From Russula earlei (Eukaryota > Basidiomycota > Agaricomycetes > Russulales > Russulaceae), in the NCBI GenBank assembly GCA_025769875.1, contig JAGFNK010000010.1, positions 124,001 to 188,000 of the forward strand: a DNA stretch of 64,000 bases, written 5' to 3'. This document shows, piece after piece, positions 33,297 to 44,541 of the stretch; position 1 is the stretch's first letter, and each line of letters begins with the position of its first letter. A program made the position numbers and the translations under genes. The notes beneath the pieces were generated by a model. That model had not been told where the DNA came from. It was given only the letters and a program-made list of their open reading frames with translations, and ran no database searches.

Positions 33297-34931
33297 TTAT
33301 TTTACAGAATGTATTTGCATCCTTCCGTTATGTTCACGTGCAGATGTAGGATACCCCTCTATCACATATATGATCGTCTTTACTCTTTCGTTGGAAGAAC
33401 CATCGTCGGTGGTAAGGTGGTTACGGGTGGAAGCAGTGAGCTGGCAGGACCTCCTCGCGTTCTGAATGAGAAGTTCGTCCATCACGACAAGCGCCGCCAT
33501 AGCCTCCACGATGGGAACAGCACGAGGAACGACGCAGGGATCATGCCGGCCACGGGCGGCAAGCGTACCCGGCGTTCCATCATATTGGGCGGTCTCCTGC
33601 TCTTGTGAGATGGTCGCAGGGGATTTGAAACCGATTCTGAGTAGACTTTTCACTAACTGACGCAGTGAAGCAGGGAAAGTGTTATATACCTAAAGTAGAT
33701 GTCCTCGCCATTGGTTATGCCACCTTGCACCCCTCCGCTCCAATTGGTTGTCGTACCGAGGTTGCCATTCTCGCGGCGTACGTACGGGTCATTGTGCTTA
33801 CTCCCAGGGACCTCTGTCCCACGGAAACCTGAACCGATTTCGAAAGCCTTCGTGGCTGGGATGGATAACATGGCGTGTGCGAGCTTGGCTTCAAACTTGT
33901 CAAAGACAGGCTCGCCAAGCCCAGGAGGTACGTTGCGGATAACGCAAGTGACAGTCCCACCAATCGAGTCGTTGGCTTCTTTGGCTCGAATGATGCGCTG
34001 ATGAATCGGTGATAATACGTTCACATCATCAGATACCCTGGGAAGTCCGCTGAACGAAACTGATACACACCTTAATCATCCGGTCTGACGTCTCGGGATG
34101 GGGGCACCGGGTTGGGAATCTGTCCACCTCCTCACGTGTCACTTTCTCAAGCAGGGCGCGGAACTCCGGTGATAGCGCATCCTCCGCTTCATCGTCTTCC
34201 TCGTCCACATTTGAGGCGGTAGAGGCAGAAGGTGCGCGAGAGGAGGGCAAGTGAACCTTTCCGACAGATGAAACGAAGGCAACGATCTGGATGCCGTGAG
34301 CTTGTCTGAGGTACTTTTCGGCAATTGCGCCGGCAGCAACCCGCCCTGGACAACAAACGAAAAGATAAAAATAGGTTGAAGGAGCAAGCAGGGCGCGCCG
34401 CTGACCAATGGTTTCACGGGCGCTACTCCTCCCTCCCCCGCTGCTCGCTTTGACCCCATATTTCTGAAGGTAAGTATAATCGGCATGGCTTGGGCGTGGG
34501 TAGAGATCTGTCTCTGAATAATCTTTCGGGCGCTGGTCCTCGTTTTTTACGAGGAGACCAATCGGCGTGCCCAGGGTGACACCGTGCTCGATACCCGATT
34601 GCAAGTGCACGAGGTCCTTCTCATCGCGCTATTTGTCAAAAAGGAAATCTAAGAGATCGAAAAAAATGAAAGACGGTGATTGTATCCGACCGGAGTGGTC
34701 AAGTTGCTTTGCCCTGGCCTGCGACGACTTAATTGGCTCTGCACATCTTGGGCAGATAGCGCGAGTCCCTGGTGGTTAAAAATTGATTTCGATTGTTACC
34801 AGATCGGTGCATCTTTAAGACGGTCGTGGTTATGCACGCACCGGAGGGCAGCCATCGATGATCGCGCCAACAGAGGCGCAGTGGCTTTCACCGTAGGTGG
34901 TGACGCGGAAGAGTGTGCCGAACGACGACAT
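33297..34931 (-). CDS. ARO2: Chorismate synthase
   Basis: Last common step of aromatic amino-acid synthesis (EPSP to chorismate, FMN-dependent). The first exon, [20 protein letters not shown] with GAIIDGCPP, is followed by [117 protein letters not shown]-like [19 protein letters not shown] and a final exon with the phosphate-binding [20 protein letters not shown]. Two introns use GTC donors (GTCGGA, GTCAGC). An acidic insert (about 34170-34210) interrupts the middle of the protein. The C-terminal end past LLIQNARR is uncertain: a further intron there is likely, so the stop at 33297 may not be the real one. Confidence 0.92.
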
Positions 34932-35156
34932 GGCGATCAGAGAGGGAGAAGAGAGGATATGCACGAGAGATCAGGGTGGCGGCAGTTTTGAACAGGGTCG
35001 AGGCCGACAAATGACCAAGGCCGAGCGCCATCCCGACACCGCGATGGGCGGAAGTTTCACGCTGTGTCTCCGACGTGATTATGTGTACTCGGACGACGGA
35101 GGGGAATGATATGACGGGCTATTTGCGTGTTATCTCCCACGCCGTGTCGCTCGGTT

Positions 35157-36062
35157 ATGTTGATTGACACTGCAAAATTGACCACCATGTCCATGTCCAT
35201 GTCCGTGTCCATGTCGCTCCCTGCTTCAATTCCCAGCCCTCCGAGGCCAACAAGGCCGCTCGCCGCGCGGAAACAATTAAATGACCCCGCTTGGTTCTCC
35301 ACCGGTTCCCCATCGGTCACCTCGGTGAAGAGACAAGCAGGAGTGGAGCGAGCAGAAGGCGAACCGCGCAACAAGCGTAAAAGGATGGAGCCCACGCTGC
35401 AACACCCTTCACAACTCGGACATAGGGTGGACAAGCCACAAGAAAGGCAGAATGACGATTCGCCTGTGGTAAGTATTTGTGTTGTTGTTGTACTCTTGCC
35501 CTGCCCCCCCAAAGGCAGTGTCTGCACGGGCGACAAAGACGCCCAATCACCATCTGTCAATGAGGAACAATTTTGTGCGCGTATTAACCCCATCTAATTC
35601 CGACAGATGGACTTTTCAACGCTGCCGGTTGAAGCCTTGCACCGGTATCTCGTCCAATACGACCTTATCCCTGCGGTGCATCCATCACCGCTCAGCGTGC
35701 ATGATCCGCCTCCGCCACCCTCGTTGCTGGGACCGATACCTGCGTCATCGCGTGCGGCAAGTCCGCCTGCCGTAACGACGCCTGCAAATCGGCCACGGCG
35801 CGAATCAAGGGAACAAAACCGTCGCAGGAGCTCACGGCTGTTGGAAGGAGAAGGTCGGGTTCGCACCCCCGTGTTGGCCGACGTCGCAGAGGTTCAAAGT
35901 GTGTTGGCGCATATCGCACAACGACACTTTGAGGGTCAAGTCGTCAAGGAGGTTGACAGTCTGGCGTCTTTCATGTGCGCTGTCAAAGGGAGAGGTGGGT
36001 TCTCCTGGTCCTGGTTTCTATGTGCCTCGTCCTCTGATTCAGAGCCGACACGGCAACAGTAA
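35157..36062 (+). CDS. SAP30-like subunit of the Sin3-HDAC complex
   Basis: Bridges Sin3 and the Rpd3 deacetylase. Exon 1 is Ser/Pro-rich with a basic patch (NKRKRM) and starts at ATG 35157 or the in-frame 35187. Exon 2 (from 35608) holds the Sin3-binding fold, DFSTLPVEALHRYLVQYDLI with DPPPPPSLLGP, then a basic block and a helical end (VLAHIAQRHFEGQVVKEVDS). A last short exon adds EPTRQQ. The hexamer repeat ATGTCC (35187-35216) encodes alternating Met-Ser. Divergent from chorismate synthase with about 225 bp between starts. Confidence 0.8.
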
Positions 36063-36460
36063 CAGCTGCATTTTCGGGCGCCGTGATGTGATTTTAAATT
36101 CAATTTTTTTCTGACTGAATCACGATGGGAAACAGATGGGAAGCATAACATACAGCCTAATCCGGTCTCCTTGGCGACCTGCCGCACGCTCTCCTCACCT
36201 CGCTTATAAGCCTGCTCTTCTCCCTCCACTCCTTTCCCCCCAGTCCCCACCTCACTTCCCTTCATTTGATTCCGTGGCAGCAGTGCTGCCCTCGTCCCCC
36301 TCGTGAGTTTCCATCGCTGTCGCTGTCTGATGATGTCCTCACTGACGATCCTCTCATCGGTTTCTTCTCTAGTTCTAGGGTCCTTCTCCCAACAGCCCAT
36401 TCGTGACTTCTGTGAAGCCTTTCTGTTCTTTTCCCCACATCTTTCTCTACACACTACACA
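36063..36460. promoter_or_regulatory. Pyrimidine-rich promoter/5' UTR of the secreted protein gene
   Basis: About 400 bases before the secreted-protein ATG. From about 36160 the plus strand is C/T-rich, a common feature just upstream of strongly expressed fungal genes. No specific factor site was identified. Confidence 0.4.
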
Positions 36461-37782
36461 ATGAAGTTCTCAGCGGCCTTCACATCCTTCATTCTCCTCG
36501 TCCCTCTATTCGTCGGCTCCGCGTTCGCTGCACCTCAGGGCAATAACCAACAGACCGGCGGTGCTGCTGATAATAGCACGGCTGTCGCCAGCAACACTAC
36601 CAGCGTCGCCGATAATGCCAATGTTAATAATGCCACTGTTCTTGCTAACACCGGCAACAACAACAATAACAATAACAACAATAATAACAACAATGGCAAC
36701 AACAACAATAATGGCAATAACAACAACAACGGCAACGGCAATAACAACAACGATCCCCAATCGTCGCTGAGTGCGTTTGACCCCACTCTCTATCCGCGAT
36801 GATGCGAATCCTAACCAAATTTTGATTAGCTCTCGATCCCGCGGTCATCGCTACCGGTTTTGAGAGTGATGGTCAAGCCACGCCAGTCGCTGGTCAGGTT
36901 GCATCCCTCACCTCGAGCAATAACTTCATCAATTTCTGCCTTACCGTTCCTAATTTGCCCATCACGAATGGTAAGCAGATCAAGACTGGTTCATGCAACC
37001 CCGCTCCGTTGGGTATCATTGCCGCGACCACAAATATGCCGTCGTCCAAATTCGTGACGCCCGTGAACGGTCAGGACTTTGCCCCTAACACCGCTTTCAC
37101 CATCCAAATGGCCGTCAATCACCTCGAAACGGGCAATTTCGTCAACGCGCAATCCAACTACTACGCCGCTCCCCAACAGATCAATAGCGGAGGCGACATC
37201 GTCGGTCACACTCATTTCACAGTCCAGGACGTCGGATCCTTCACGTCAACCACTCCCTTAGACCCCAACGTTTTCGCGTTTTTCAAGGGTGTCAACGGTG
37301 CTGCCGTAAATGGTGTCGTATCCGAGACTGTCGCCAATGGTCTCCCTGCTGGCAGTTACCGTGTCTGCTCTATGAATACCGATGCGAACCACACGCCCTG
37401 CCTTGTTGCTGTCGCGCAACACGGTTTCTTGGATGACTGCGTTTACGTGAGTAGCCCCCCCGTCTATGTGTAATGTATTTATCTGATTCGGTTTCCCAGT
37501 TCACCGTTGGTGGCGGTAATGGTGCAAATCCGTTCAGCGGCAATGCAGCTGCCAACGGAACTGCTGCCGCACCTCCCGCTGCGGCGAATGGAATCCGCTG
37601 CTGCACCTCCCGCGGCGGCGAATGGAACCCTTAGTACGCCTCCCGCTGCCGCTAATGGAACTGCTGCCAACGCGGCTGGTAACAAGAACCGGGGTAAGGG
37701 CAAGGGCAGGGGCAGGAACGGTGGAAGGAACAGGAATGGGCGTCAACAGGGTCGTCCCCAGCCCCGTTTTGAGCGTGATTGA
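36461..37782 (+). CDS. Secreted Asn-rich protein of the basidiomycete 'ribosomal protein S17-like' family
   Basis: Not ribosomal: the N-terminus is a clear signal peptide (MKFSAAFTSFILLVPLFVGS). A spacer rich in Ala/Thr/Asn includes a tract dominated by Asn from AAC/AAT repeats (36654-36756). Exon 2 has the conserved secreted domain (LDPAVIATGFESDGQ, ASLTSSNNFINFCLTVP, HLETGNFVNAQSNYYAAPQQ, FAFFKGVNGAA, VAVAQHGFLDDCVY). Exon 3 gives FTVGGGNG and repeats of the PPAAANGT type, then a very basic Gly/Arg/Lys tail ending RPQPRFERD. One extra base within 37592-37596 shifts the frame inside the repeats; without it the protein would stop at about 37634. Function unknown; homologues are widely induced in fungus-plant interaction and fruiting. 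Confidence 0.8.
36654..36756 (+). repeat. AAC/AAT trinucleotide repeat coding for poly-Asn
   Basis: Imperfect microsatellite inside the secreted protein gene, in frame, interrupted by GGC glycine codons. Length variation between isolates is likely. Confidence 0.85.
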
Positions 37783-38242
37783 ATCGCGGGATCCCTGCGA
37801 GACAGCTAGACACTCATGCTCATTTCATTCGTTCTTGTGATTCCTCTCGCTTGGTCGTCGCTGTACTTTACAAAATCATTATGTTACGTAGAGGAAGCTT
37901 AGGCTTCGTCGCAATTAAAGCCATGGGCAGGTTGGGACCCCCTGATATGATGTGTGAATCTGAGCGTGAGCGCAAAGTAAATGCGACGAGTTCACTGCCA
38001 AGTTATCATGATAGACGACATGTGCGCACGCAACGGAATCCCCATGAGGTTAGTTGGCAACGTAGTTGGCATCACACCGCATCCGCCCTGACGCTGTCGC
38101 CGCCGATGTATTAATATTATTGATGCGCTGATGGGCGTCACGGTAGCACAGTAGACCTCCCCAGCTCAGCGGCCCCTGTGCGTCTCCTAACCTTCTCTCT
38201 TTTCCATCTGGGTCGGTTTTTTCTCTCTCTGGTATTCTGGTC
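37783..38242. other. Intergenic
   Basis: 460 bases: 3' region of the secreted-protein gene and promoter of the ADAM gene. No gene recognised. Confidence 0.45.
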
Positions 38243-41200
38243 ATGCTCTCCCGACTCCGTCTCTTCTGTTCTTCGCATGTGCTGGCCACCATTTTTCTTG
38301 CAATTTGCTTCACGACTTACACATCAGGTAAAGACCTTGACAACTGGTTTTTTTTTTAACCTTCGCCCTGTCGACGGGCTAACTTGCTGCATATTTCCAG
38401 CTTCAAGTGCACATCGACCCGTAAAACGCATACATCACCCGAGGACCTTGGCTATCGAAGTCTACCCGAGAACGCAAATCCGTTCATCGCCCCACCATGC
38501 CCGCGGCATACCCCCAGACTCTACCACTCTGCACCACTCCGACTCCTTCCGACTGACGCTCTCCGCCTTTGGCGAAACCTTTCATCTCCATCTCCGCCCA
38601 AATGACCACCTCGTACACCCATCCGCACGCATCGTCTACTACGACACTAATTCCGCCGGCGAGAGCGTCGTGTCGCACACGGAACCCCTCTTACCGTCCT
38701 CCATCCTGGCCTACTGGGGTGAGGTCGTCCCCGCACACCTCTCGGCGGAGCGTATGCGTACTGACGCCGCCCGCGCTCCTCACCGCGCGGCCGACACACT
38801 CGGCTGGGCGCGCATCACCATGCACGACCAAGGCGACGCACGAGCGGGGCGCCCACCTGTCTTCGAGGGCGCCTTTTCCGTGCGCGGCGTCATCCACCAC
38901 GTCGCAACGCGTGACAACTACCTCCGCAACCGCGGCGCGCTCGACCCGCACCTCCATGCGCGCTCCGTCGAGTCTGCGCGGGACGGCCTATCCGGGCCCG
39001 ACGGGGGCCTCGTCATATGGCGCGATTCGGACGTCATGGACGCATGGGAGGAGCACTCCGCGTTGAAGTTGAAGGCCCATGCGCTCGAACGGCGGCAGGC
39101 GTCGATCACGCCCGACTCCGACCCCGAGCCGGTGCGATGCGCGCATGACGCCTTGCCGTGGAACTCCGATCCTCTGTTGAACCCGGTTCTGCGGGTGCCG
39201 CCGAAGACCACCTCACGGTACGACCCTTTCGGGCTTAAGGGCGGCGGAGGCATTCTCGCGGAGCTCCTAGTGAAGCGCGACGACATTGCTGGATCGGGTA
39301 CCAGTAACAAGTGAGCGATTTCGTTTGGTCTTGTGCTGGCGATGCCCCCTTTCTCATCGCTGGTGACTTCACAGTTTCGCTAGTTCCATCGGACAAACGG
39401 GTGGCTGTCCCCAGGAGCAGAAAGTGGTATGTAGTCGAATTTCTCCCTTCCCGACCACGGCCTCACGCTACTCAGATCTATATGGGCGTCGCCGCTGACT
39501 GCGAGTACGTGAACCATTACGGATCGCAATCCAATGCATCACACCAGATCCTGAGCATTTGGAACACCGCGAGTGTTTTGTACAAAGTACGAAACTGAGA
39601 GATTTCATGTGTTTGTTACCCCGTTCTTACAGAAACTAGAATACCTTCAACGTCAGCCTTGGAATCATCGAGCTTCAAATTCAAAACACTACGTAAGCCG
39701 TCATCACATCTGAGGAGTTGACAATCTTCCCTCACACGATGCCCAAGGTGTCCGACGGTGGCAGACTCTGCGGTCCCATGGAATGTCAATTGCAGCACCC
39801 CAAATGTCGACTTGAACGCCCGCCTCTCCCTCTTCTCTCAATGGCGCGGAGCTAAAGGAAACGATGGTGCTGGACTTTGGCACTTGATGAGCGATTGTCC
39901 AACAGGTTCAGAGGTCGGGATTGCATGGCTTGGAACGCTGTGTCAAGTTAATGCAACGAATACCGGATCTTCCTTCGTTTCCGGCACTGGGGTGTCAACA
40001 GCAGGTCTGGTTGAATGGCAAGTCATTTCTCACGAAATGGGCCACAACTTTGGGGCTATCGTACGTCCTCCATTGTCCTGACGCCGATGTTCCCTCTCAC
40101 GAATGCGTGCTTTCCGGTCAATCTTTCAGCATGATGTACGCATTCAATTGAACAAATCCTCCGTGTACCATAGTTGACACTTTTGGCTCATAGTGTGCAA
40201 GTGGGTGCGACGGTACGAGTTCTTGCTGCCCGCTCGCCACCGACACCTGCGACGCTGGTTCGAAGTTTTTGATGAGTCCAGTTGCGACGAGTGGAGAGAT
40301 GAACTTTTCGCAATGTTCACTTGGCAATATCTGTGTGTATCCATAATCGTGTTCCTGGCTCACTCTTAAGTCGATAACCTGCCAGGTTCGCTGATGCAAG
40401 GCTCGACAAGCGGGAAAGTGGACACAAGCTGTCTCATGAACCCGGACCCAAGTCGCCAGATTATCACGCTCCAGATGTGTGGTAACGGCATCGTAGAGAA
40501 CGGAGAAGACTGTGACCCAGGCAAAGGCTCCAACTCGACGTGTTGCGATCCCGACACGTGCAAATTCCGCAATAACGCAGTGTGTGACCCCAGCAACTCA
40601 CCATGTTGCACTACACAATGTCAGCTCGCGCCTGCGACCCAGGTCTGTCGAGCGGCCAAAAATCCGATTTGCGACACGTCGGAGATGTGTACTGGGAACT
40701 CGTCTGTCCTGTCCGTCGGACGTCTTCGCGCCAAATGGGAAGACTTGTGGGCCCAACGGCCTGGCCTGTGCGTCAGGGGAGTGTACATCCATAGCGCGTG
40801 AGTTGACATGATCTCGATGGGATTTTTTTTTTTCTTCGAATGTTCTGGAATTAACGGCATCTCGTCATAATTACAGAGCAATGCCAACAGTTGGGGGCAT
40901 CGATGAATCTACATGACGCTTGTCCAAACCGGGGTGATCGCTCGTGCAAGGTCTCGTGTCAGGACCCAACAACGTCAAATCAGTGTGTGCTGTTGGACTC
41001 TTTACTCATCGATGGCTCTCCTTGTGGTCTGTTTACGTTATCTATGCGGGTTGGTGCCTTCTAAGGCGAACTACGTCCCGACAGGTTATGGTGGTAGCTG
41101 CCTAAACGGAACATGCCAAAGTGGGGATCTTTTGGATACTGCGAAGGTGACGCCTCGTTCCCTCTTCATCAGGATCTGAGGCGATCGCTCACTGATCCAC

Positions 41201-41546
41201 GTGTCTCCGCGAATGGGCGATTTTCACATCACAGGCGTGGTATGTGCAAAACTTGCAGATCTCGATCCCGATTACGGTCGTTGCTGCCCTGCTTGCCTTC
41301 ACCATACTCTGGGGAATTATCAGTAAGCTCCCAATTATCGCTCGGGTTCGATATCTGGTGCTGATCGAACACAAGGCTGTTGTTGTCGTCGTTCTAGGCC
41401 AAAGGCCGTGCTTTTGGGGCCACCCATGCAGAGGTTACCCAGCGACGTTGGCCCTGGGCCAAGACCTGTACTATATCCATTTCAAGGGCCATCTGCTGCG
41501 GCAGCAGGACCTCCGACTACGAGGCAACCTTGGGAGTAGTACATAA
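38243..41546 (+). CDS. ADAM-type metalloprotease with disintegrin-like and transmembrane regions (fungal ADM-B like)
   Basis: Membrane zinc protease of the reprolysin family. Signal peptide exon MLSRLRLFCSSHVLATIFLA; prodomain (SFRLTLSAFGETFHLHLRPN); catalytic domain (IYMGVAADCEYVNHYGSQ, NTFNVSLGIIELQIQ, LFSQWRG, VEWQVISHEMGHNFGAI). The zinc motif HEMGHNFGAIHD is completed by a 6-nt exon at 40130-40135 encoding HD. Cys-rich disintegrin part: CASGCDGTSSCCPL, MCGNGIVENGEDCDPG, CKFRNNAVCDPSNSPCC, CPSDVFAPNGKTCG. Membrane helix ISIPITVVAALLAFTILWGI. One extra C at 40708-40709 shifts the disintegrin frame. The cytoplasmic tail is uncertain: the in-phase reading stops at 41546, but a more natural Pro-rich tail (GPPMQRLPSDVGPGP) lies in another frame. 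Confidence 0.87.
40130..40135 (+). other. 6-nt micro-exon CATGAT in the ADAM gene
   Basis: Intron 40061-40129 (GTACGT...TTTCAG) and intron 40136-40193 (GTACGC...CATAG) leave only CATGAT. The two codons, His-Asp, finish the HExxHxxGxxHD zinc motif and preserve phase into CASGCDG. Without this exon the enzyme lacks its third zinc ligand. Confidence 0.8.
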
Positions 41547-41618
41547 GGCTGCAGCAAGTCTGCTCCGCCCACTTAGAAAACGCTATTACGGGGACATTCA
41601 AGGATGCTACCCTCTGTA

Positions 41619-42828
41619 TTAGGTACTTTCGACATCGAGCTTTGGTCTCCGTTCTAGTATGCCATCGACAATGCCAAAGTCTAGAGCCTCCTGGGCTTCG
41701 AGCAGGATTCAGTTGGGCGCCTCGGTGACCACGGAGGAAGCAACGAACCAGTCATGAAATAATCACGCTCTAGCGCCGTCTCTATCGGAACAAGAAGTGA
41801 AGATAATGAGTAAAGCAGGCCACCCACTCAAACACCGACACGCGTACCGAAGCGATGCAAACCCTGTTCTTGCGACTCTCCGGGTTGACCGCAATGTCCT
41901 TGGTAGATGCCCGTGAGGAGTTTACGGATGCGTAGAATTTCTTTCGCGTGAATTGCAATATCGGAAGCCTGTCCGGATGCACCCCCAGAGGGTTCTGTGA
42001 CGGCACCACGTTCAGTCTCGCGGGCAGAGCGGCGATAGGGAAGGTGGTTTACGATGTATCATGATGCTCGCGTTTGGAAGGCAATGCCTTTTTCCCTTTT
42101 CGCCTATGCGGATGATCGCATGCTTTAGTTCCGACGCTCGAAGCAGGCACAAAGTGACGAACCAGCTGAGAGAAGAAGTGATCCCATGGACGCCGCTTGG
42201 CCTACGCAATATGTGTGTATTGGGGACGAGACGTACTAAAAATAGGCAGAGCTGAGGGATCTCCCATGATGACGGGGGTGGCAAAAGTCTGACCTGCATC
42301 TACGAAAGCCACCCAGGTCGGTGAATGGTTGCATGTGGGGTCATTGACATACTGTATCATATATGGCTAAACCAGCAGTAACACTGCCCCCGGGTGAATT
42401 GATATACAAGTGTATGGGTTTTGACGTCTCCTCAGCTTCGAGGAAGAGAAGTTGGGCCACGATAAGCGCAGCATCGGTGTCCCGAATCTAATTATCACGG
42501 CTCAGCGGTGAGGAGGGAAGGTGAGGATGGGTCCGTGACAGACGGGTCCGTAGAGCATGATCACGCGCTCTCGAAGAAGACGAGAGAAGATGTCGTACGA
42601 GCGTTCGCCTCGTCCCTGCCACGCGTGAGTTGGGCGTGGGACAAAGTGCATGGCACACACCGTTTGCTCGATGACAATCGGGACTAGCCCATCTCCGGTA
42701 GGCTCTGACCAGCGCGAGCGAGAGAAAGGTGCTTGGGGGACAGGGGAGTGTAGATTGCGAAGGGGTGCGCGTGTTGAACACGCCGCAGAGCGACCAAACG
42801 TCCGAGAGAGAGCTGAACAACGCAGCAT
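41619..42828 (-). CDS. Mitochondrial ATP-dependent Clp protease proteolytic subunit ClpP
   Basis: Serine protease of the mitochondrial matrix, working with ClpX. Exons: 42828-42661, 42615-42544, 42487-42353, 42299-42294 (6 nt), 42235-42163, 42103-42053, 41994-41848, 41781-41749, 41695-41619. The sum is 762 nt, 253 aa, and every phase agrees. An Arg/Ser-rich presequence ([18 protein letters not shown]) precedes [48 protein letters not shown], catalytic Ser in [11 protein letters not shown], catalytic His in [20 protein letters not shown], and [20 protein letters not shown]. Two donors are GTCTGT and GTCAGA. Convergent with ADAM (72 bp apart) and divergent from the Brl1 gene. Confidence 0.93.
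42294..42299 (-). other. 6-nt micro-exon ATGCAG in the clpP gene
   Basis: Codes Met-Gln between AIYDT and YVSSPIHT; ClpP proteins have MQ at exactly this place (YDTMQYV). Flanking introns end in GTAG and begin GTCAGA. Removing it would keep the frame but delete two conserved residues. Confidence 0.82.
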
Positions 42829-42834
42829 GAGCAC

Positions 42835-42855
42835 GAGAGAGAGAGAGAGAGAGAG
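42835..42855. repeat. GA dinucleotide repeat
   Basis: About ten GA units directly upstream of the clpP ATG, in the region between the divergent clpP and Brl1-type starts. Confidence 0.8.
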
Positions 42856-43106
42856 GAGGGGGATTCCTCGGCTCGTCGCGCGCTTTCCACACTCTCACGT
42901 GACGATCTCGTTGGTGGGTGGCAAAGAAACAAAATCATCAACAACGGACTCACGGCAAAGCGAAGCCCCAACAACCACCGTCGACGAACGGGACACCGTG
43001 CCAAGGTGCGTATTGGATGCTCCACCCGCTCGGTCCAGACGTGCTCAATCCAACGGAAGAACCTTCTCGACGCGTGTTTGCCAGCAGCCGGCCGCGTCTG
43101 TCTGTG

Positions 43107-44541
43107 ATGGCCCAAAGCCCAGGATCAGAACGGTCTACCGAGGCCCCGATGGATTTCCAGTTCACCTCGCGCCCGAACGTGGACGTCGTTCCGGTGTGGA
43201 AGAACCCGGCCACGCCTTTGAAACGTGAGTCCATGCTTCGCGTTCACGTACGGAACCGAACTCACACACTCCTGGGGGGACGCGCGCAGGCACACACACC
43301 GACATGAACCCTCCTCCTTCGACGCCATCTTCGGTCCCCACTTTTGGCACCAACCCAAGCGTTCCGTTTATTTTTCAGTCGCCGCAACCGAAATCGCCCT
43401 ACGTCCATGCTTGGGCACCACCCGAGAACTTCTCCCCGGAGAAGGCTTTCCCTCAAGAGGATATCAGGGATGTAGACATGGCAGAACCAAGCCCACCAAA
43501 GCCCCTGGAAACGGGCACGGATGGCCGCCGCACGATCGCATTAGGAGCAGTTCGAAGGGTGTACAACTCCCGGCAGAAGGCGAGAAGCAGGAGGGCACTT
43601 CCACACGCTGTAGAAGAAAACAGCGGGGAGTCTTCGGCCAGTGACGATGGCAGCGACGAGGAAGGTCTCGGGTCACATCGACCCCATGTGCGAAAGCTCT
43701 CGCACCACTACACTCTGAACATGCCATCGCCCACATCTCCAAGGACGGATACACCTTATGTCCTTCTGGGGTGAGTACGGCTTCTATCCCACACCATTGG
43801 TTGCCCTGATCTATGTACGGGGACAGGTACCTCCAATTCTTCTTCAATTCGACATTAGTCGTCCTGTTTCTCTACCTGTTGGTGCAATTCATTTTGACAG
43901 TGCAGCGGGACGTGGAACAACGCATCTCCGAGTACTCAATGGGTAAGAACCTCAGTCCGTCCGATCGCAGCGCAGCGTTCTTGAGGATCGTTTCCCAGAC
44001 ATCGTGCAGGAGATAACGAACTGCGCAGCGCAATATAAGGCGAATCTGTGCGGCTCGAATTCCGTCCCTGCCATGCTTCGTCAATGTGGTGCATGGGAGA
44101 CATGCATGAATCGAGATCCGACCGTCGTAGGACGCGCCAAAGTGGGGGCAGAACTGATTGCTGAGGTCATCAATGGGTTCGTAGAGCCTATTAGCTGGAA
44201 AACGCTGGTCGGTTTCTCGTCCTATTCTTGACGAAGTGCCCGGTGCTAAGCGAGATGGCACATCCTTTCTCCCCATTCAGGCGTTCACGTTGTCCTCACT
44301 GGCTTTCATGACATTCTTTGTCAATTCCCTACTTTCCCTCTTCCGCTCCCGACTTTCAGCCCCTGGGCAGGTGCCAGCCCAACCACAACAGTTGTATCCG
44401 CTCCCGCCACCGCCACTCTACCCCCCACCGCCGTCGCGTGATCCTGGTTGGGGTCCGGGCTCGTGGGAAGATAGCACCTTCCACCAGACGTCTAGTCGGA
44501 GAAGGCGGCTGGAGAATGGAGCAGCCGCTAAGGTTTCTTAG
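43107..44541 (+). CDS. Nuclear-envelope protein of the Brl1/Brr6 family
   Basis: Acts in nuclear pore biogenesis and membrane lipid homeostasis. The start MAQSPGSERSTEAPMDFQF at 43107 is followed by a Pro/Ser-rich nucleoplasmic segment. The conserved domain is YLQFFFNSTLVVLFLYLLVQ (first membrane helix), FILTVQRDVEQRISEYSM, DIVQEITNCAAQYKANLCGS, MLRQCGAWETCMNRDP, KVGAELIAEVINGFVEPISW, and a second helix FTLSSLAFMTFFVNSLLSLF. The two Cys pairs (NC..LC, QC..TC) form the disulfides that define the family. A Pro-rich tail follows. Introns join in phase, one with donor GTCGGT after WKTL. Confidence 0.9.

Noticed and set aside
39640..39656. Possible frameshift before NTFNVSLGIIELQ in the ADAM gene
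   Set aside because: Using the later acceptor CTAG before AATACC removes it.
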